44,654 nt of DNA from Gracilaria caudata (taxonomy: Eukaryota; Rhodophyta; Florideophyceae; Gracilariales; Gracilariaceae). The translations under genes were made by a program, and so were the position numbers. Of the stretch, positions 18,099 through 28,172 are shown one piece after another (position 1 is the first letter of the stretch; each line of letters opens with the position of its first letter). The notes under the pieces are model-generated. The model made no database searches. It worked only from the letters and a program-made list of their open reading frames with translations, and was not told the DNA's origin. The stretch is taken from positions 1-44,654 of the forward strand of contig JASCIV010000100.1 of NCBI GenBank assembly GCA_030374735.1, in the 5' to 3' direction.

Positions 18099-19733
18099 AT
18101 GGCATTGCTGCCAGCTAGGAAGGCGAGGTGGCGCCGTGTGTTGCTTTGGTCCTACTTCACTGCTGACTTCACCTCAAGCTGGGTCGCCGGACGTCGTCTC
18201 GCGCAGAGGACGTGCCCGAGCAGCTTGAGCCCGTCTTCTTCCGTAGCGGCCTGTTCCAATCACGTTCTGCGCGGCTTTTTGTGCCGTAAAATGCATGCGG
18301 ATCCACCTCCTTCGACGCGGCTCGCGTCTTCGGACGGAGGGGTTGTGGGCAGCAGTGGGCGGTTTGATTTGCTTACTGATATTGGAAACATGTTGAAGGC
18401 TTTTATTGGCATCAACTTCATGTATGTGGCGTATGCGTTTTCGAATGCGGGCTTGTGGCGTGGCTCTGTTGCACTGATTATCATCACCTTCATCACAGAG
18501 CATTGCTGTTTGTTGCTTATCGATGTTAAGAACGCTTCGCCGGTTTCTTTGCCTACTTCCGCTGTACCCGAGCTTTGCCTAGACGATGCGGAGTCTGAGA
18601 AAGACACCTCCACCTTAGAAACTCTTGAATATTCCACCGAAGAAGACCTGGAAAACCAAGGCGAGCAAACGCACCTGCACCAAAATACTTCGTACGGGGA
18701 TATAGCAAGAGCTGTGGGCGGGCCTTCAGTCGGTGCTGTTATAAACCTCGCTGTCGTGCTCACGCAGTTCGGTTTTTGCGTCGGCTATCTAATATTTCTA
18801 TCGCAAACGCTTCACGACCTCCTCAAATCCTCGCATGCAGTGATGTGGTTTGTGCTCTTCCCTCTTCCTGCTTTGCTGTCAATTGCTCTACTCTCTTCAA
18901 TTCGGTCGCTTGGCCCCTTCTCTATACTGGCAAATATTGCCCTTTTCATTGGGTTCGTCTCTGTCGTCACGTTTCTAGCAAAGCATTTTCGGTGGCAACC
19001 ATCAAACCCACCAATAACTAGCTTTCCTCTGTTCTTTGGACAGATGACAGCTGCACTAGAGGGCATTGGTTTGGTTGTTCCTGTGCAGTCGTCCATGAAA
19101 GATCCCCATCGCTTCCCTTTAGTGCTCAGAATCGCGCTTGTATTTCTGTCAGCAGTTCTTATGGTCATGGGCATTTTGGGCTTTGCTAGCTTTGGTGATG
19201 GTACCAGATCCATTATCTTACTCAACTTTGGTGATTCTCCCATTGTTGTTGCGGTTAAGATTGTTCTTATGATCGGTATACTGTTCACTTATCCGCTGCA
19301 AATCGTTCCTGTTTTCCAATACTTTGAGCGTGTCTTTTTACCGCGGGAAGCAGTGGAAACCCAGACTAGTAGCTCACCAGAGGTGTCTTCGTCTACTGTT
19401 TCGGCAATGATCTCATCCGGTTTCTTTGTAAGCGATTGGCGCAGAATTAGTATCAGATTCGTGATTGTGCTTTGCACAGCCCTAGTTGCCGTCTTAGCTG
19501 GTGGAAGTTTTGGTTTATTCCAAAGCTTAGTAGGATCTGTGGGAGGTACCGTTCTTGCGTACTGTGCCCCACCGGTTCTGTACAACATGGCCTTCAAGGA
19601 TAGTATGTCGAGATGGACACGATACAAGAACTTTGCATTGGTGCTTTTCGGCGTGCTTGGTGGACTGCTTGGAGCGTATACATCTGTCAAGGAGATTGTG
19701 GAAATTCACAAGGGCAATTCCAAACCAGTTTGA
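18099..19733 (+). CDS. Amino acid transporter of the AAAP family (SLC36/AVT3-like)
   Basis: 544 aa, or 480 aa if it starts at the ATG at 18291. About 11 membrane segments. The first contains NMLKAFIGINFMYVAYAFSN, corresponding to the family's GTGxLxLPxA/F helix; further helices include GAVINLAVVLTQFGFCVGYL, AVMWFVLFPLPALLSIALLS and VLRIALVFLSAVLMVMGILG; the last part has GSVGGTVLAYCAPPVLYNMA, typical of AAAP proteins. A hydrophilic acidic loop (ESEKDTSTLETLEYSTEEDL) lies between segments 2 and 3. SLC36/AVT3 relatives move small neutral amino acids across the vacuolar/lysosomal or plasma membrane. The 64 residues before the ATG at 18291 are Arg/Ser-rich and may be leader only. Head-to-head with FBPase. 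Confidence 0.85.
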   Translation: MALLPARKARWRRVLLWSYFTADFTSSWVAGRRLAQRTCPSSLSPSSSVAACSNHVLRGFLCRKMHADPPPSTRLASSDGGVVGSSGRFDLLTDIGNMLKAFIGINFMYVAYAFSNAGLWRGSVALIIITFITEHCCLLLIDVKNASPVSLPTSAVPELCLDDAESEKDTSTLETLEYSTEEDLENQGEQTHLHQNTSYGDIARAVGGPSVGAVINLAVVLTQFGFCVGYLIFLSQTLHDLLKSSHAVMWFVLFPLPALLSIALLSSIRSLGPFSILANIALFIGFVSVVTFLAKHFRWQPSNPPITSFPLFFGQMTAALEGIGLVVPVQSSMKDPHRFPLVLRIALVFLSAVLMVMGILGFASFGDGTRSIILLNFGDSPIVVAVKIVLMIGILFTYPLQIVPVFQYFERVFLPREAVETQTSSSPEVSSSTVSAMISSGFFVSDWRRISIRFVIVLCTALVAVLAGGSFGLFQSLVGSVGGTVLAYCAPPVLYNMAFKDSMSRWTRYKNFALVLFGVLGGLLGAYTSVKEIVEIHKGNSKPV

Positions 19734-22567
19734 TCGTCTTCGCCTTGTGTGGACCTCGCTCCTTCGAGCACTTAATTTTTGTCGGACGACAAGGCCTCCT
19801 CCAATATGACTGAAGGGGGCGCCCCGAAGCGCTGAGCAGCATTGTCATGGAATACAACAGATGCTCGTTCAGGACATCCAGGATGCTTCACTTCATTTTG
19901 CATTCTTGCTGTCTGGACCACTACGTCGTTCATCAGTTTTCTTCCTACAGAACTTTTTTCATGGTCTCAATTCCGCACCCGGCTAAGTTGGCGGGCCTTT
20001 CCATCATGTCATTAACTTTATTTGTTTGTTGAATAATTATCCCTCTAACCCAAACTGTTCCAAGTCTGCCATTCAAGCATCTATTATGAGAGGGGCCCTT
20101 GCTTTTTCTACAAGCTGGGTCTGGCACAAGCGCTGATCTGGTTCCAGTGTCTCTTGTCGGTATCGAAACCCGTCTTAGGGCGACGACGGACTGTGAAATA
20201 CAGCGCACTCTGTTTCAGTTTCAGTCGGTCTTTTCGAAGTAAGGTATACTACCATCAGTTTCTGCTGATACGATATGAGTCTACCGGAAACGTAGGGAGC
20301 TTCGGTAGACCTCGCTTCGAATGACGTCAACGAGCTATTCGTTTTCTAGCTAACGGATAGTGAAACTAATCATGGTATGTGTAAATAATTGAAACACTTG
20401 TTTTCTGTTGCGACTGATGTAGTCAAGGTTTTGGCTACCCATTCTAAACTTTTTCTTTCTTGAGGGCACCCTTGAGCCGTTGATACGTGCTTCCAAAGTA
20501 ATTCACATGGCAGCAGCGACCTTGCAGCAGCTGGCACCTCCAACACCATGAAAATTAATTCGCGCAATGCTTGGTCAAGCAGAATCGTTCCAATTTTTCT
20601 TCGGAAACCCAATGAGTTGCAAGTTATCCAGCGGCGCTTGGTACACATCAGAAGTCCTCTCTTGTCGCTTTTCCGAAGACTGGCTTCTTGTATCTGAACG
20701 GAAATCTACGTTAATAGGGTTTTCTGCACTCCAAGTTGCTTGTGCTCCGAATTTCGATGATGGCCTTGATGAGGAACGCGGGATTCCTTCATGATGAGCA
20801 ACCTAGCTGTAGTTGAGGGGTATCAGTTCAGTGACAGAAAGAACGAGAGGGATGAAACGTAACCCAGGATAAAAAGAAATGAGCCAAATCCATTGAGTAT
20901 GCATCAAGAGAGCTCAGTAAATTCTGAATCATGGGCATCCGCAAAGGAGCTGAAACAATTATTGTTAACTCAGAAAATTGATATCCAAAATGAAGGCATT
21001 AGCCTTCTTACGTCGCCCCATGATAGTTTGTTTTTTTTCCTTAGTATGGTCAGCTACCTCGTATTGCGAAGCAGGAGGAGATGGGCTTTGTGCTTCATTT
21101 GCATTTCGAAGATGAAGTGGACCTCTACTAGAGTACTAAAGCGCTCTCAGATCACGCTTCGAAGGCTTTCCACCTGCATTTAGTGATTCCCTCTCCTTCA
21201 GATAGTAGAAACTAAATCAAGATAACGCCAATTTGATGACATTAGGGTTTCAAAACCCGTTTTGGGTGTGAGCGTTGCATGTCGCCATTTCGCAACGACT
21301 TGTGGAACGCAGGGTCAACGCCATGCATCATTTACATCACTTCTATTGTGCGCAACTACCGAGTAGTGTTACAGCATATCATGACACGAATGAAACGCCT
21401 TCCCGGCGATGGATGCGGAAGAAGAGAAGATTGTGTACGGATATCCCGATATATGCGTCCACAAAGAGTTAAAGAACTGGAGGCGCAGGCTCTAGTTGTT
21501 TGCCGCTCCAGTAGTAGCTTTGCCCATTCTACTTGGCCACCGACAAGAAGTCTCTCAGTGACAGCTTGGAACAGAGCAGCGATCTTCTTCTGTAAACAGA
21601 CCGTAGCCCCGCCGGTTACGCTGGGGTTGGCAACAAACGTCGCCTGCTTGGTGAATGCTGGTTATGGCTAAAATACTACAGCAGCTCTTTCGGACAGGCG
21701 CTTTGTCCCGAAAATCGACCAAAGCTGGAACTGTCCACAGTAACAGCGCCGTTGTGATCATGCACTATGCGCAGGTACAGTTGGGCCGCAAGTGGTGGGC
21801 TTCGACTCGGGTTCTGTGCAGGACAGCCGCGTCCGCCGTACAAAGGAGATAACAGAGCCCTGTGAGAGTGCAAGCGTTGTGCGCACTCCATCGCGTCTCG
21901 CTCGCTGCTCGGAGATGGCGCTCGTCCTATCCGGTTGCAGCTCGTGTTCTCCACACGAGACAATAATCCAAAACGAGCTAGGGATGCGAATCTGACAGCC
22001 GCGGCAGCAATGACGTGTATGGCGCATCATGCGCCGTGACTGACAGCTCCAATATCGATGACGTGGTGCGCAGCAGAGAGCCCTCGCGTGCGCCTCTCCG
22101 CGGAAGCGCGTCCTCGTTCTGCTCTGGCAGCAAACAATGCCCTTATGCGCCATATTTCATTGCAAGCGGTGATTGTGCCTCTCTGTGGCCTTGCCGTTGC
22201 GCGAGGCTACTTCGTAACCAAGGCGCAACGGGTTTCTGTTTGCACCATCTATCTCGGCCCTGACGCCGTCCCGCTTCATTGCCTTTTCCAGCCATCTCGT
22301 GTTCAATTCCTCCACCCTCCGGTTTTTGAACCACAACCCCATTGCACTGCTTTTCAACTAGGTCCGAAGTTCTACGTTGACGGTTGCAAGCACTGCCCAC
22401 CCGAACTGCTGGCCCATCACATTTTCTTTCACCGGGGCCTTCACGCAATCGCTCCCAACCAATAGCAAACCAGCGTCTGTGAACGAGCTACCATTCTCAA
22501 GTATTCGCCTTCGACCTCATCCTTGGTAGTCGCGCCCTCTTCTCTTCCACAAGAGTTCTCTCCCACG
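19734..22567. other. 2.8 kb without recognised genes
   Basis: Between the 3' end of the transporter and the ABCG start. Short frames only, none with motifs or signal peptides. The right-hand part (about 21.9-22.5 kb) is pyrimidine-rich and probably holds the ABCG promoter and leader. AGGGTTTcaAAACCC at 21244-21258 is a small palindrome. Confidence 0.45.
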
Positions 22568-24427
22568 ATGACAGACGTCGTCGACGATGCCACACTAGTG
22601 CGAGAGGTGTCGACTCTCACCACACACGGCAGTACCCTGTCATGGAACGGCCTCACCGTCGACGTCCCACTTTCCAAGAAGGCAGCAAACCGAGATCCTG
22701 AGAATCCATCCACCAAGCGCATTCTCAACAACATCTCAGGATATGTAAAGCCGGGTCAATTGCTGTTTTGTATGGGACCGTCAGGTTCTGGAAAGTCTTC
22801 ACTACTCGATTCTCTTGCCGATAGGATTAAGCTTCCAGTTCAGGGAACTCAGATTCTCGATGGAAAGGTGAAGACGCCACACGCTTTGAAGGCCGTTGCC
22901 AAATACGTCCAGCAAAAGGATGATTTGTTGGGTGTGTTGACTGTACGAGAGACTCTACAAACCGCCGCAGAATTTTATCTATCCGACAAAGCAGCGCGTC
23001 CGGCAGCTGTGGATGAGGTCATTGACATTCTTGGCTTACGTCCTCACGAACACACAAAGATTGGAAATGCGCTTGTGCGTGGCCTGAGCGGTGGTCAAAT
23101 CCGTCGAGTGTCTATTGGATGTGAGCTGGTTGCCGCGCCTCAGCTCATCTTTCTGGATGAACCTACCTCAGGTCTTGACAGTGCCACTGCTTTCCATGTG
23201 ATGACGGAGTTGAAGCGCATTGCAAAGACCACGGGTATGGCCATGATCATCACTGTGCATCAACCCAGTGAGCTTGTGTTCGAAATGGCCGACACTCTCC
23301 TGCTCATTTCTGGTGGAAGCACGTGTTACTTTGGACCAACGAGTAAGGCAGCTCCTTACTTCTCTTCTCTTGGCTTCTCCAAACCTGGCAAAACTTCGGA
23401 CATTGAATGGATGCTTGATTTAGTGAACAAGGACTTTGGACATCATGATCACGTCGAGAAGTGCATTAGTAGCTGGCCCAAGTCTGAACTCGCCGCAGAC
23501 CTAGCACAGGAAGTGAAAGAGATGGAAGATTCATCTGAAAAGGAACTGGGAGGCATGGCAAAGAAGCTCGAGCGTATGAAGTATGCCTCCAGTTTCACGC
23601 AACAGACAATAACTCTAACTCGAAGGGGTGTTTTGAATACCATTCGCAATCCTGCTGTTCTGTGGCTCCGATTTGCTATGTACTTGATACTGTCACTCAT
23701 GATTGGTCTTGTGTGGCTTCGTCTGGGGACCTCTGCTTCTGTCATCAATGATTACAACTATGCGCTGTTCTATATATGTGCCTTTATGATTTTCATGTCT
23801 GTTTCAGTTTTGCCGGCATATCTGGAGGAAAGATCTGTGTTAGTTCGAGAGCGGGCTAACGGTGCGTACTCTGTGGGGGCGTACATCTTGTCTCACACCT
23901 TGTATGAAATCCCGTATGTCTTCCTCCTGGCAATAATGGCTTCATCCGTGACATATTGGCTCGTCGGATTTACTCCAACTGCTCGACGTTTCCTCATATT
24001 CGTGGCAAACTTGTTCTTGTCCCTGTTCGTTGCAGAGTCGATTATGGTGCTCATTTCCGCTATGATTCCCATTCTGATTGTTGGAATCGCGGCAGGAGCA
24101 ATGTCATTTGGTCTTTTCATGTGCGTCATGGGTGCATTTATTAGTATTGATCGCATTGGATGGTGGCTACGATGGGTTCGTTACGTTGCACCTCATTTTT
24201 ACTCATATTCCACTTTCCTTGTGAATCAATTCAAAGATACGACGTGGGATGCGTCTCCAAATACTTTCCCGCCGTTCTTGGAGCCCGTGGCTGGTGAAGA
24301 AGTGTTTAGATCACTGGGACTTGAAGAGCGCATGTGGGTGAATTTTGTTGTGTTGATTGCAATGGTTGTGTTCTTCAGACTGGTGGCAGCGATTTGGCTA
24401 CAGGTGTTCCTCAAGGGAAAGAAATGA
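22568..24427 (+). CDS. ABCG-family half-transporter (WBC type)
   Basis: 619 aa with the reverse order typical of ABCG: nucleotide-binding domain first, membrane domain second. Seen: Walker A GPSGSGKSSLLDSLADR (about residues 69-85), Q-loop YVQQKDDLLGVLTVRETL, ABC signature LVRGLSGGQIRRVSIGCEL, Walker B LIFLDEPTSGLDS and H-loop TVHQPSE. The C-terminal half has six membrane spans, beginning AVLWLRFAMYLILSLMIGLV and including FRLVAAIWLQVFLKGKK at the end; the connecting sequence VLPAYLEERSVLVRERANGA is the conserved ABC2 re-entry region. Half-size ABCGs dimerise and export lipids, sterols, wax precursors or xenobiotics, generally at the plasma membrane; the substrate here is unknown. The frame is open 15 codons upstream of this ATG but starts there with a non-ATG codon. 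Confidence 0.93.
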   Translation: MTDVVDDATLVREVSTLTTHGSTLSWNGLTVDVPLSKKAANRDPENPSTKRILNNISGYVKPGQLLFCMGPSGSGKSSLLDSLADRIKLPVQGTQILDGKVKTPHALKAVAKYVQQKDDLLGVLTVRETLQTAAEFYLSDKAARPAAVDEVIDILGLRPHEHTKIGNALVRGLSGGQIRRVSIGCELVAAPQLIFLDEPTSGLDSATAFHVMTELKRIAKTTGMAMIITVHQPSELVFEMADTLLLISGGSTCYFGPTSKAAPYFSSLGFSKPGKTSDIEWMLDLVNKDFGHHDHVEKCISSWPKSELAADLAQEVKEMEDSSEKELGGMAKKLERMKYASSFTQQTITLTRRGVLNTIRNPAVLWLRFAMYLILSLMIGLVWLRLGTSASVINDYNYALFYICAFMIFMSVSVLPAYLEERSVLVRERANGAYSVGAYILSHTLYEIPYVFLLAIMASSVTYWLVGFTPTARRFLIFVANLFLSLFVAESIMVLISAMIPILIVGIAAGAMSFGLFMCVMGAFISIDRIGWWLRWVRYVAPHFYSYSTFLVNQFKDTTWDASPNTFPPFLEPVAGEEVFRSLGLEERMWVNFVVLIAMVVFFRLVAAIWLQVFLKGKK

Positions 24428-25664
24428 GATGAGTTCTGTGCCGGCTGTTTACCAATGACGTTTGCTTCCACGGGTGTTGATTCGCATGTAATCAGGTAAC
24501 AGGTTACTCATATATGGAATGTGCCGTGCTGGGGTGGTGCAATAGGGAAAGACCAGACCATAAACAGTCATCACGGACGTCGATTAAGCTTTTTCGTACT
24601 CCTGTCGAGGTTGAGTGTGGGTGTACGTGCTTTGTGGGCATGATCTTTTGTTTGACGTGAGTGAAACTTCCGCTCACAGAACGGGGGTTCGGGACAATTT
24701 AGTTGCATAGACTCTCAGCCAGGGCTCAAGCTGAACGGCTTGTCTCCACTTGCGTAGTGTAGAGAGATGGCACAAATCCTGGGATTATCGTGATGCTGGA
24801 ACACGATCAACTTGGTGCAGATACTGGTATCTCCATATGTTTCGTCAGTTTGCCCAAAAAAGTTAGCTGATCATGGCAGACGAGTCATCCGTAGCTTGAG
24901 CAAAGCGTGACAGGCTAGTATGGCGCGCATTTGTGGTTGCTTTATTTATTACATAACCTCACGAGGAACACCGCCTGATATTGACGGCGACGTCATAACA
25001 CCTCAGACGGTGGGCGGATTGAAGAACAGTATTGTTGAGAATGCTCCACGTGCCACCATGAGCGAAGCACACAGTGTCATCGGGCCACGGGCCACAACTC
25101 CACTCCCGTGCGCATGAACAGCACGGAGCACTGGCTCGACCGAGTGGTGGTGGTAGTGGTGGTTGCACCACCTGGCGAACAGGCGAAGGTTTACTCGTGT
25201 AGGTTTTGAACAAGCTGTCGCGCTACTTTTGCGCGGATTAATATCTCTAAGCCACATGTCACGATGTGAAGGCACCAAGTGTGTTCGGTGAAGTTGCTGC
25301 GCTAGTTTTGTCTACGTACAGTCATGGTGATGATAATGATGAGGTACTAGGGCAACATGAAGCTTTTGGGAAAAAGAAAAGGAGCAGGTGAACAAAAGTT
25401 TGCACGTATACGCTTTGAAAGCATTCTTTACACACACGGCGAGAGTCAATAACAAAAACACGACGGCCAAGTTCCTTGAAGGGAAGCATGCCACATCGAA
25501 ACATAGAATTATGCAGTCAGCAAAACACAAAGCAACAATTAACAAGTTACATGCTCAACATCCATTACCACCAACCAAACAAACAAAAAAAAGAGCAGTT
25601 TGAACACAAAGATTGCAAAATACCGAGCACGAAGCCGCCAGCGAGCCACCAACAAAGCCGCACC
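24428..25664. other. 1.2 kb between the ABCG and LPMO 3' ends
   Basis: Convergent 3' flanks without recognisable genes. A (GGT)n-like run GTGGTGGTGGTAGTGGTGGT occurs near 25145-25164. An A-rich stretch (AACAAACAAAAAAAAGAG) near 25579-25596 lies just beyond the LPMO stop codon. Confidence 0.5.
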
Positions 25665-26978
25665 TCACTTGTTGAGCGTGAGCTGCAGTTCAATTGCATC
25701 GCCTTCTTCATCGGCGGTCACCCTCAGCTTAAACTTGCGATTGAAGATAGGATCAGGCCAATAATTGGGAGTATTGCCCTTGTTTCCATACAAAAAGTAG
25801 CGTCCAGTCCAGTCCGTCCATACCAAGCTTCCGTCAATATAAAAGTCAACCTTCGAAATCTCCCTTGTGGCAACCACCTCCAAAGTGAGTTTGTCATAGC
25901 GCGAAACATCAACCACCGAGTCACTACCAAGCTCCCGCACAACCTTTCCATCCGCAACCAATTGTACATTGGTAAGCACGCTATTTCCCTTCACCGCGTC
26001 GTCCACCGTATCGGCCGATACCGGCTGCTGTTGAGCGCGCTGCACGTCAGAGTTACCCCCTGCACGCGGCAAAATTTTGACGTCAGCACACTGATAATAC
26101 TCTTCCGGGTTCCTAGTAGGGCCACACGGTTTCTGCACACGCGTGACGCCGCCCCTAGCACCGCTCTGTCCAAAGCACTGTCCCCAATTGCGCGGTCGAT
26201 CCGGGCCATCATAGAACGGAATCACACCCGGAGGGTTACAAGTGTTGGCAGCAGACCAGAACCAATGTAACACACAGTGTTCACACACGAGATCAGGCGG
26301 TAAAATCCACTTCATCTTCTCATTTCCCATTCTCTCCTGCGAGTTTTCCGGCTTGGTTGCGCACGGTAGATACCAACGCAACGGATAATTGCGGTCAATC
26401 GGCGCGCAACGTTTGTCAAAGCCAGAGTCACAATCGGCGTCTGGGGCGCGGCGCAACGCGTAACAATGACCCTGTCTGAAACAGGCCTCGGAGATTTCGC
26501 CGCCGCATTTGGCGACATCACAGATGTGGAATTGCATGAAGCCGTTATGATGTGCAACAATGTTCACCTCAGTAGTGACCACGTCTCCCTGCGTCCAAGT
26601 CCTCGTGATCTGAGCGCCAAAGTAGAAACGACCGCCTCTCATGTGCTCCTGTTGTCCGCCCACAGGGTCTCCACACACGCCGGCCCTCCAGCGAAAGTTG
26701 GGTTTGAGCGGCTCGAACGGCACCCAGTTATTATTAGCGCGACGCAACTGACTCCGAGCAGCGGCGCCAGGCGCATCATCCTTATCTCCCGCCGGGAAAT
26801 GCGCCTTCAAATCACTCGGCGCGTCATTCCAAATTCCCTTGCCACGATTGAACTTGTTGGCAGGATTGAGCACACCCCTCTGGAAGGGGTCAGTCATGAG
26901 TCCATGAGCGCCGACGCCGCGCAAGCACAGCAGCGTCAGCAGCGACACAGCGCACAGCTTGGAAAGCGACGACGACAT
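25665..26978 (-). CDS. Secreted lytic polysaccharide monooxygenase-like protein
   Basis: 437 aa. Signal peptide 1-24 (ends LRGVGA), so the mature protein begins with His25-Gly, the N-terminal histidine of a copper histidine brace. The second brace histidine is likely His144 in NIVAHHNGFMQFHICD, matching the A/N-H-x-G-x-F-x-F-x-L-C motif of AA15 and related families. CGDPVGG, WFWSAANTCNPPG and many cysteines (six or more likely disulfides) fit the AA15-like domain to about residue 320. The C-terminal 110 residues (YDKLTLEVVATREISKVDFY, DGSLVWTDWTG) form a second beta-rich domain, Ig- or carbohydrate-binding-like. LPMOs oxidatively cleave chitin, cellulose or other polysaccharides; substrate unknown, a role in wall remodelling is inference. 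Single exon. Divergent from the IMP gene. Confidence 0.82.
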   Translation of the reverse strand: MSSSLSKLCAVSLLTLLCLRGVGAHGLMTDPFQRGVLNPANKFNRGKGIWNDAPSDLKAHFPAGDKDDAPGAAARSQLRRANNNWVPFEPLKPNFRWRAGVCGDPVGGQQEHMRGGRFYFGAQITRTWTQGDVVTTEVNIVAHHNGFMQFHICDVAKCGGEISEACFRQGHCYALRRAPDADCDSGFDKRCAPIDRNYPLRWYLPCATKPENSQERMGNEKMKWILPPDLVCEHCVLHWFWSAANTCNPPGVIPFYDGPDRPRNWGQCFGQSGARGGVTRVQKPCGPTRNPEEYYQCADVKILPRAGGNSDVQRAQQQPVSADTVDDAVKGNSVLTNVQLVADGKVVRELGSDSVVDVSRYDKLTLEVVATREISKVDFYIDGSLVWTDWTGRYFLYGNKGNTPNYWPDPIFNRKFKLRVTADEEGDAIELQLTLNK

Positions 26979-27030
26979 GACGAACAGCGCGACTCAAACG
27001 CACAGGCAGGTGGCACAGACTGGCGCGCCG

Positions 27031-27048
27031 CACACACACACACACACA
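27031..27048. repeat. (CA)9 microsatellite
   Basis: Uninterrupted CA dinucleotide run in the LPMO/IMP intergenic region. Confidence 0.9.
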
Positions 27049-27446
27049 TGGCGACGCGTGCTTATGACCGCGTCGCGCAGCAGCGCGCAGGTGGCAGCCG
27101 CTCTCAGCGCGCGTCGCATACGCTCTCCGTGTGCGCGCGCGACGTTCCGCAGGTTACGCTCACCGCGCCGCGGCGCGCAGTGGTAATCAGCGCTGAGCAC
27201 ACGCAGCCAACATGCGCCGTGGTTCGCTACCCGCGTACGTCATCGAGGGCACTCTCACGACGCATCACACGCGCACGCGCCCCAGTCACGCGCGGTGCCA
27301 CCCGATGTTGTCACGCCCGCGCCACGTGGCCACCGAGCGCACGTGTGGCGGCGGCCGTCGATGATGATCGCCGCGCATGTGTGCGGATGGTGCGCGCGCG
27401 CTCGCGGGCGCTGACGGCGCGCACGACGCGCGTTGCGCGAGCGCGC

Positions 27447-27473
27447 GACGACGACGACGACGACGACGACGAT
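27447..27473. repeat. (GAC)9 microsatellite
   Basis: Nine GAC units, just upstream of the chosen IMP start. If translation began upstream it would encode a run of Thr; I treat it as leader. Confidence 0.9.
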
Positions 27474-27480
27474 CATCGTG

Positions 27481-27930
27481 ATGGCGATGAGCAGAATGTC
27501 GGTGGCGCTGCGCGTGGGCGCCGCGGCGTACGTGTTGCAGACGCATGTGATCAGCACCACGCTGGCGTTGGGTCCCAGCATGCAGCCCACGCTCGCGCCG
27601 CGCGGCGACGTGTTGCTCGTGTCGCATCTGTTTGCCAGCCGCGCGCAACGCGGCGACATTGTGGTGGCGAAGAAACCCACCAGCGCGCGTCGCAGCATCG
27701 TGAAGCGCGTGAGCGCAGCGTCGGGACAACGCGTGTCGTCGCGCCAACTCGCGACGGTACCGGGTGATCATGTGTGGCTGCGCGGAGATAATGAGGCCGC
27801 CTCGACCGATTCGAGGAGTTATGGCGCCGTTCCCAACGCGCTTTTGCAAGGGCGCGTGTTGTTGCGCGTGTGGCCGCCTGCACGCGCGGGTCGTCTGCCC
27901 TCAAAGCGCACGCGTATCGACGGCGAGTAG
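27481..27930 (+). CDS. Mitochondrial inner-membrane signal peptidase (IMP family)
   Basis: 149 aa type I signal peptidase of the S26 family. An N-terminal membrane/targeting helix (SVALRVGAAAYVLQTHVIST), then the catalytic Ser in LGPSMQPTLAPRGD (box B), the general-base Lys in SIVKRVSA (box D), and box E PGDHVWLRGDNEAASTDSRS with YGAVPNALLQGRVLLRVWPP. The length and the short insert between the Ser and Lys boxes fit IMP1/IMP2, which remove sorting signals from proteins delivered to the intermembrane space, rather than thylakoid or bacterial peptidases. Which of the two subunits it is cannot be settled: box E has RGDNEAASTDSR, closer to the IMP1/IMP2 'GDN...S.DSR' pattern in general. The frame is open upstream without an ATG. 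Confidence 0.87.
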   Translation: MAMSRMSVALRVGAAAYVLQTHVISTTLALGPSMQPTLAPRGDVLLVSHLFASRAQRGDIVVAKKPTSARRSIVKRVSAASGQRVSSRQLATVPGDHVWLRGDNEAASTDSRSYGAVPNALLQGRVLLRVWPPARAGRLPSKRTRIDGE

Positions 27931-28172
27931 ACAGAAGCGATTTTGAGGTGCAACGTGTGGTGCGCACGCGTTGTTTGTTGGCGCTCAACAGCGTTTTCAG
28001 GAGTGCCAGTGGTGTGTCGCTCGCGAGTGCGGTCGCAAGGCGCGTCGTGTTCCGCTGCCCCGCTCCATCTGCAAAACCTCGTTCCCATCTCCTTCGCCCC
28101 TCCTCCCCCCAACCTACCCCCAAAACTCCGCCGCTCCCGTCGCTCTTTGTTCCCGTCCCCTCTGCGCGTCAC

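Larger units (their letters stand above)
26979..27480. promoter_or_regulatory. Divergent GC-rich promoter between LPMO and IMP genes
   Basis: About 500 bp, very rich in CG dinucleotides and GCGC. It contains a (CA)n run at 27031-27048 and a (GAC)9 run at 27447-27473 just before the IMP ATG. Long frames here are by-products of the high GC content. No TATA box seen. Confidence 0.45.

Noticed and set aside
26466..27767. Plus-strand frame of 433 codons opposite the LPMO N-terminus and across the promoter
   Set aside because: Antisense of a clear signal-peptide/LPMO gene; low-complexity Arg/Ala/Thr with an Asp run from the GAC repeat.
27286..28123. Long minus-strand frames (up to about 190 codons) opposite the IMP gene
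   Set aside because: Arg/His/Ala-rich composition with no motif; mirror frames of a high-GC gene whose plus-strand catalytic boxes are clear.
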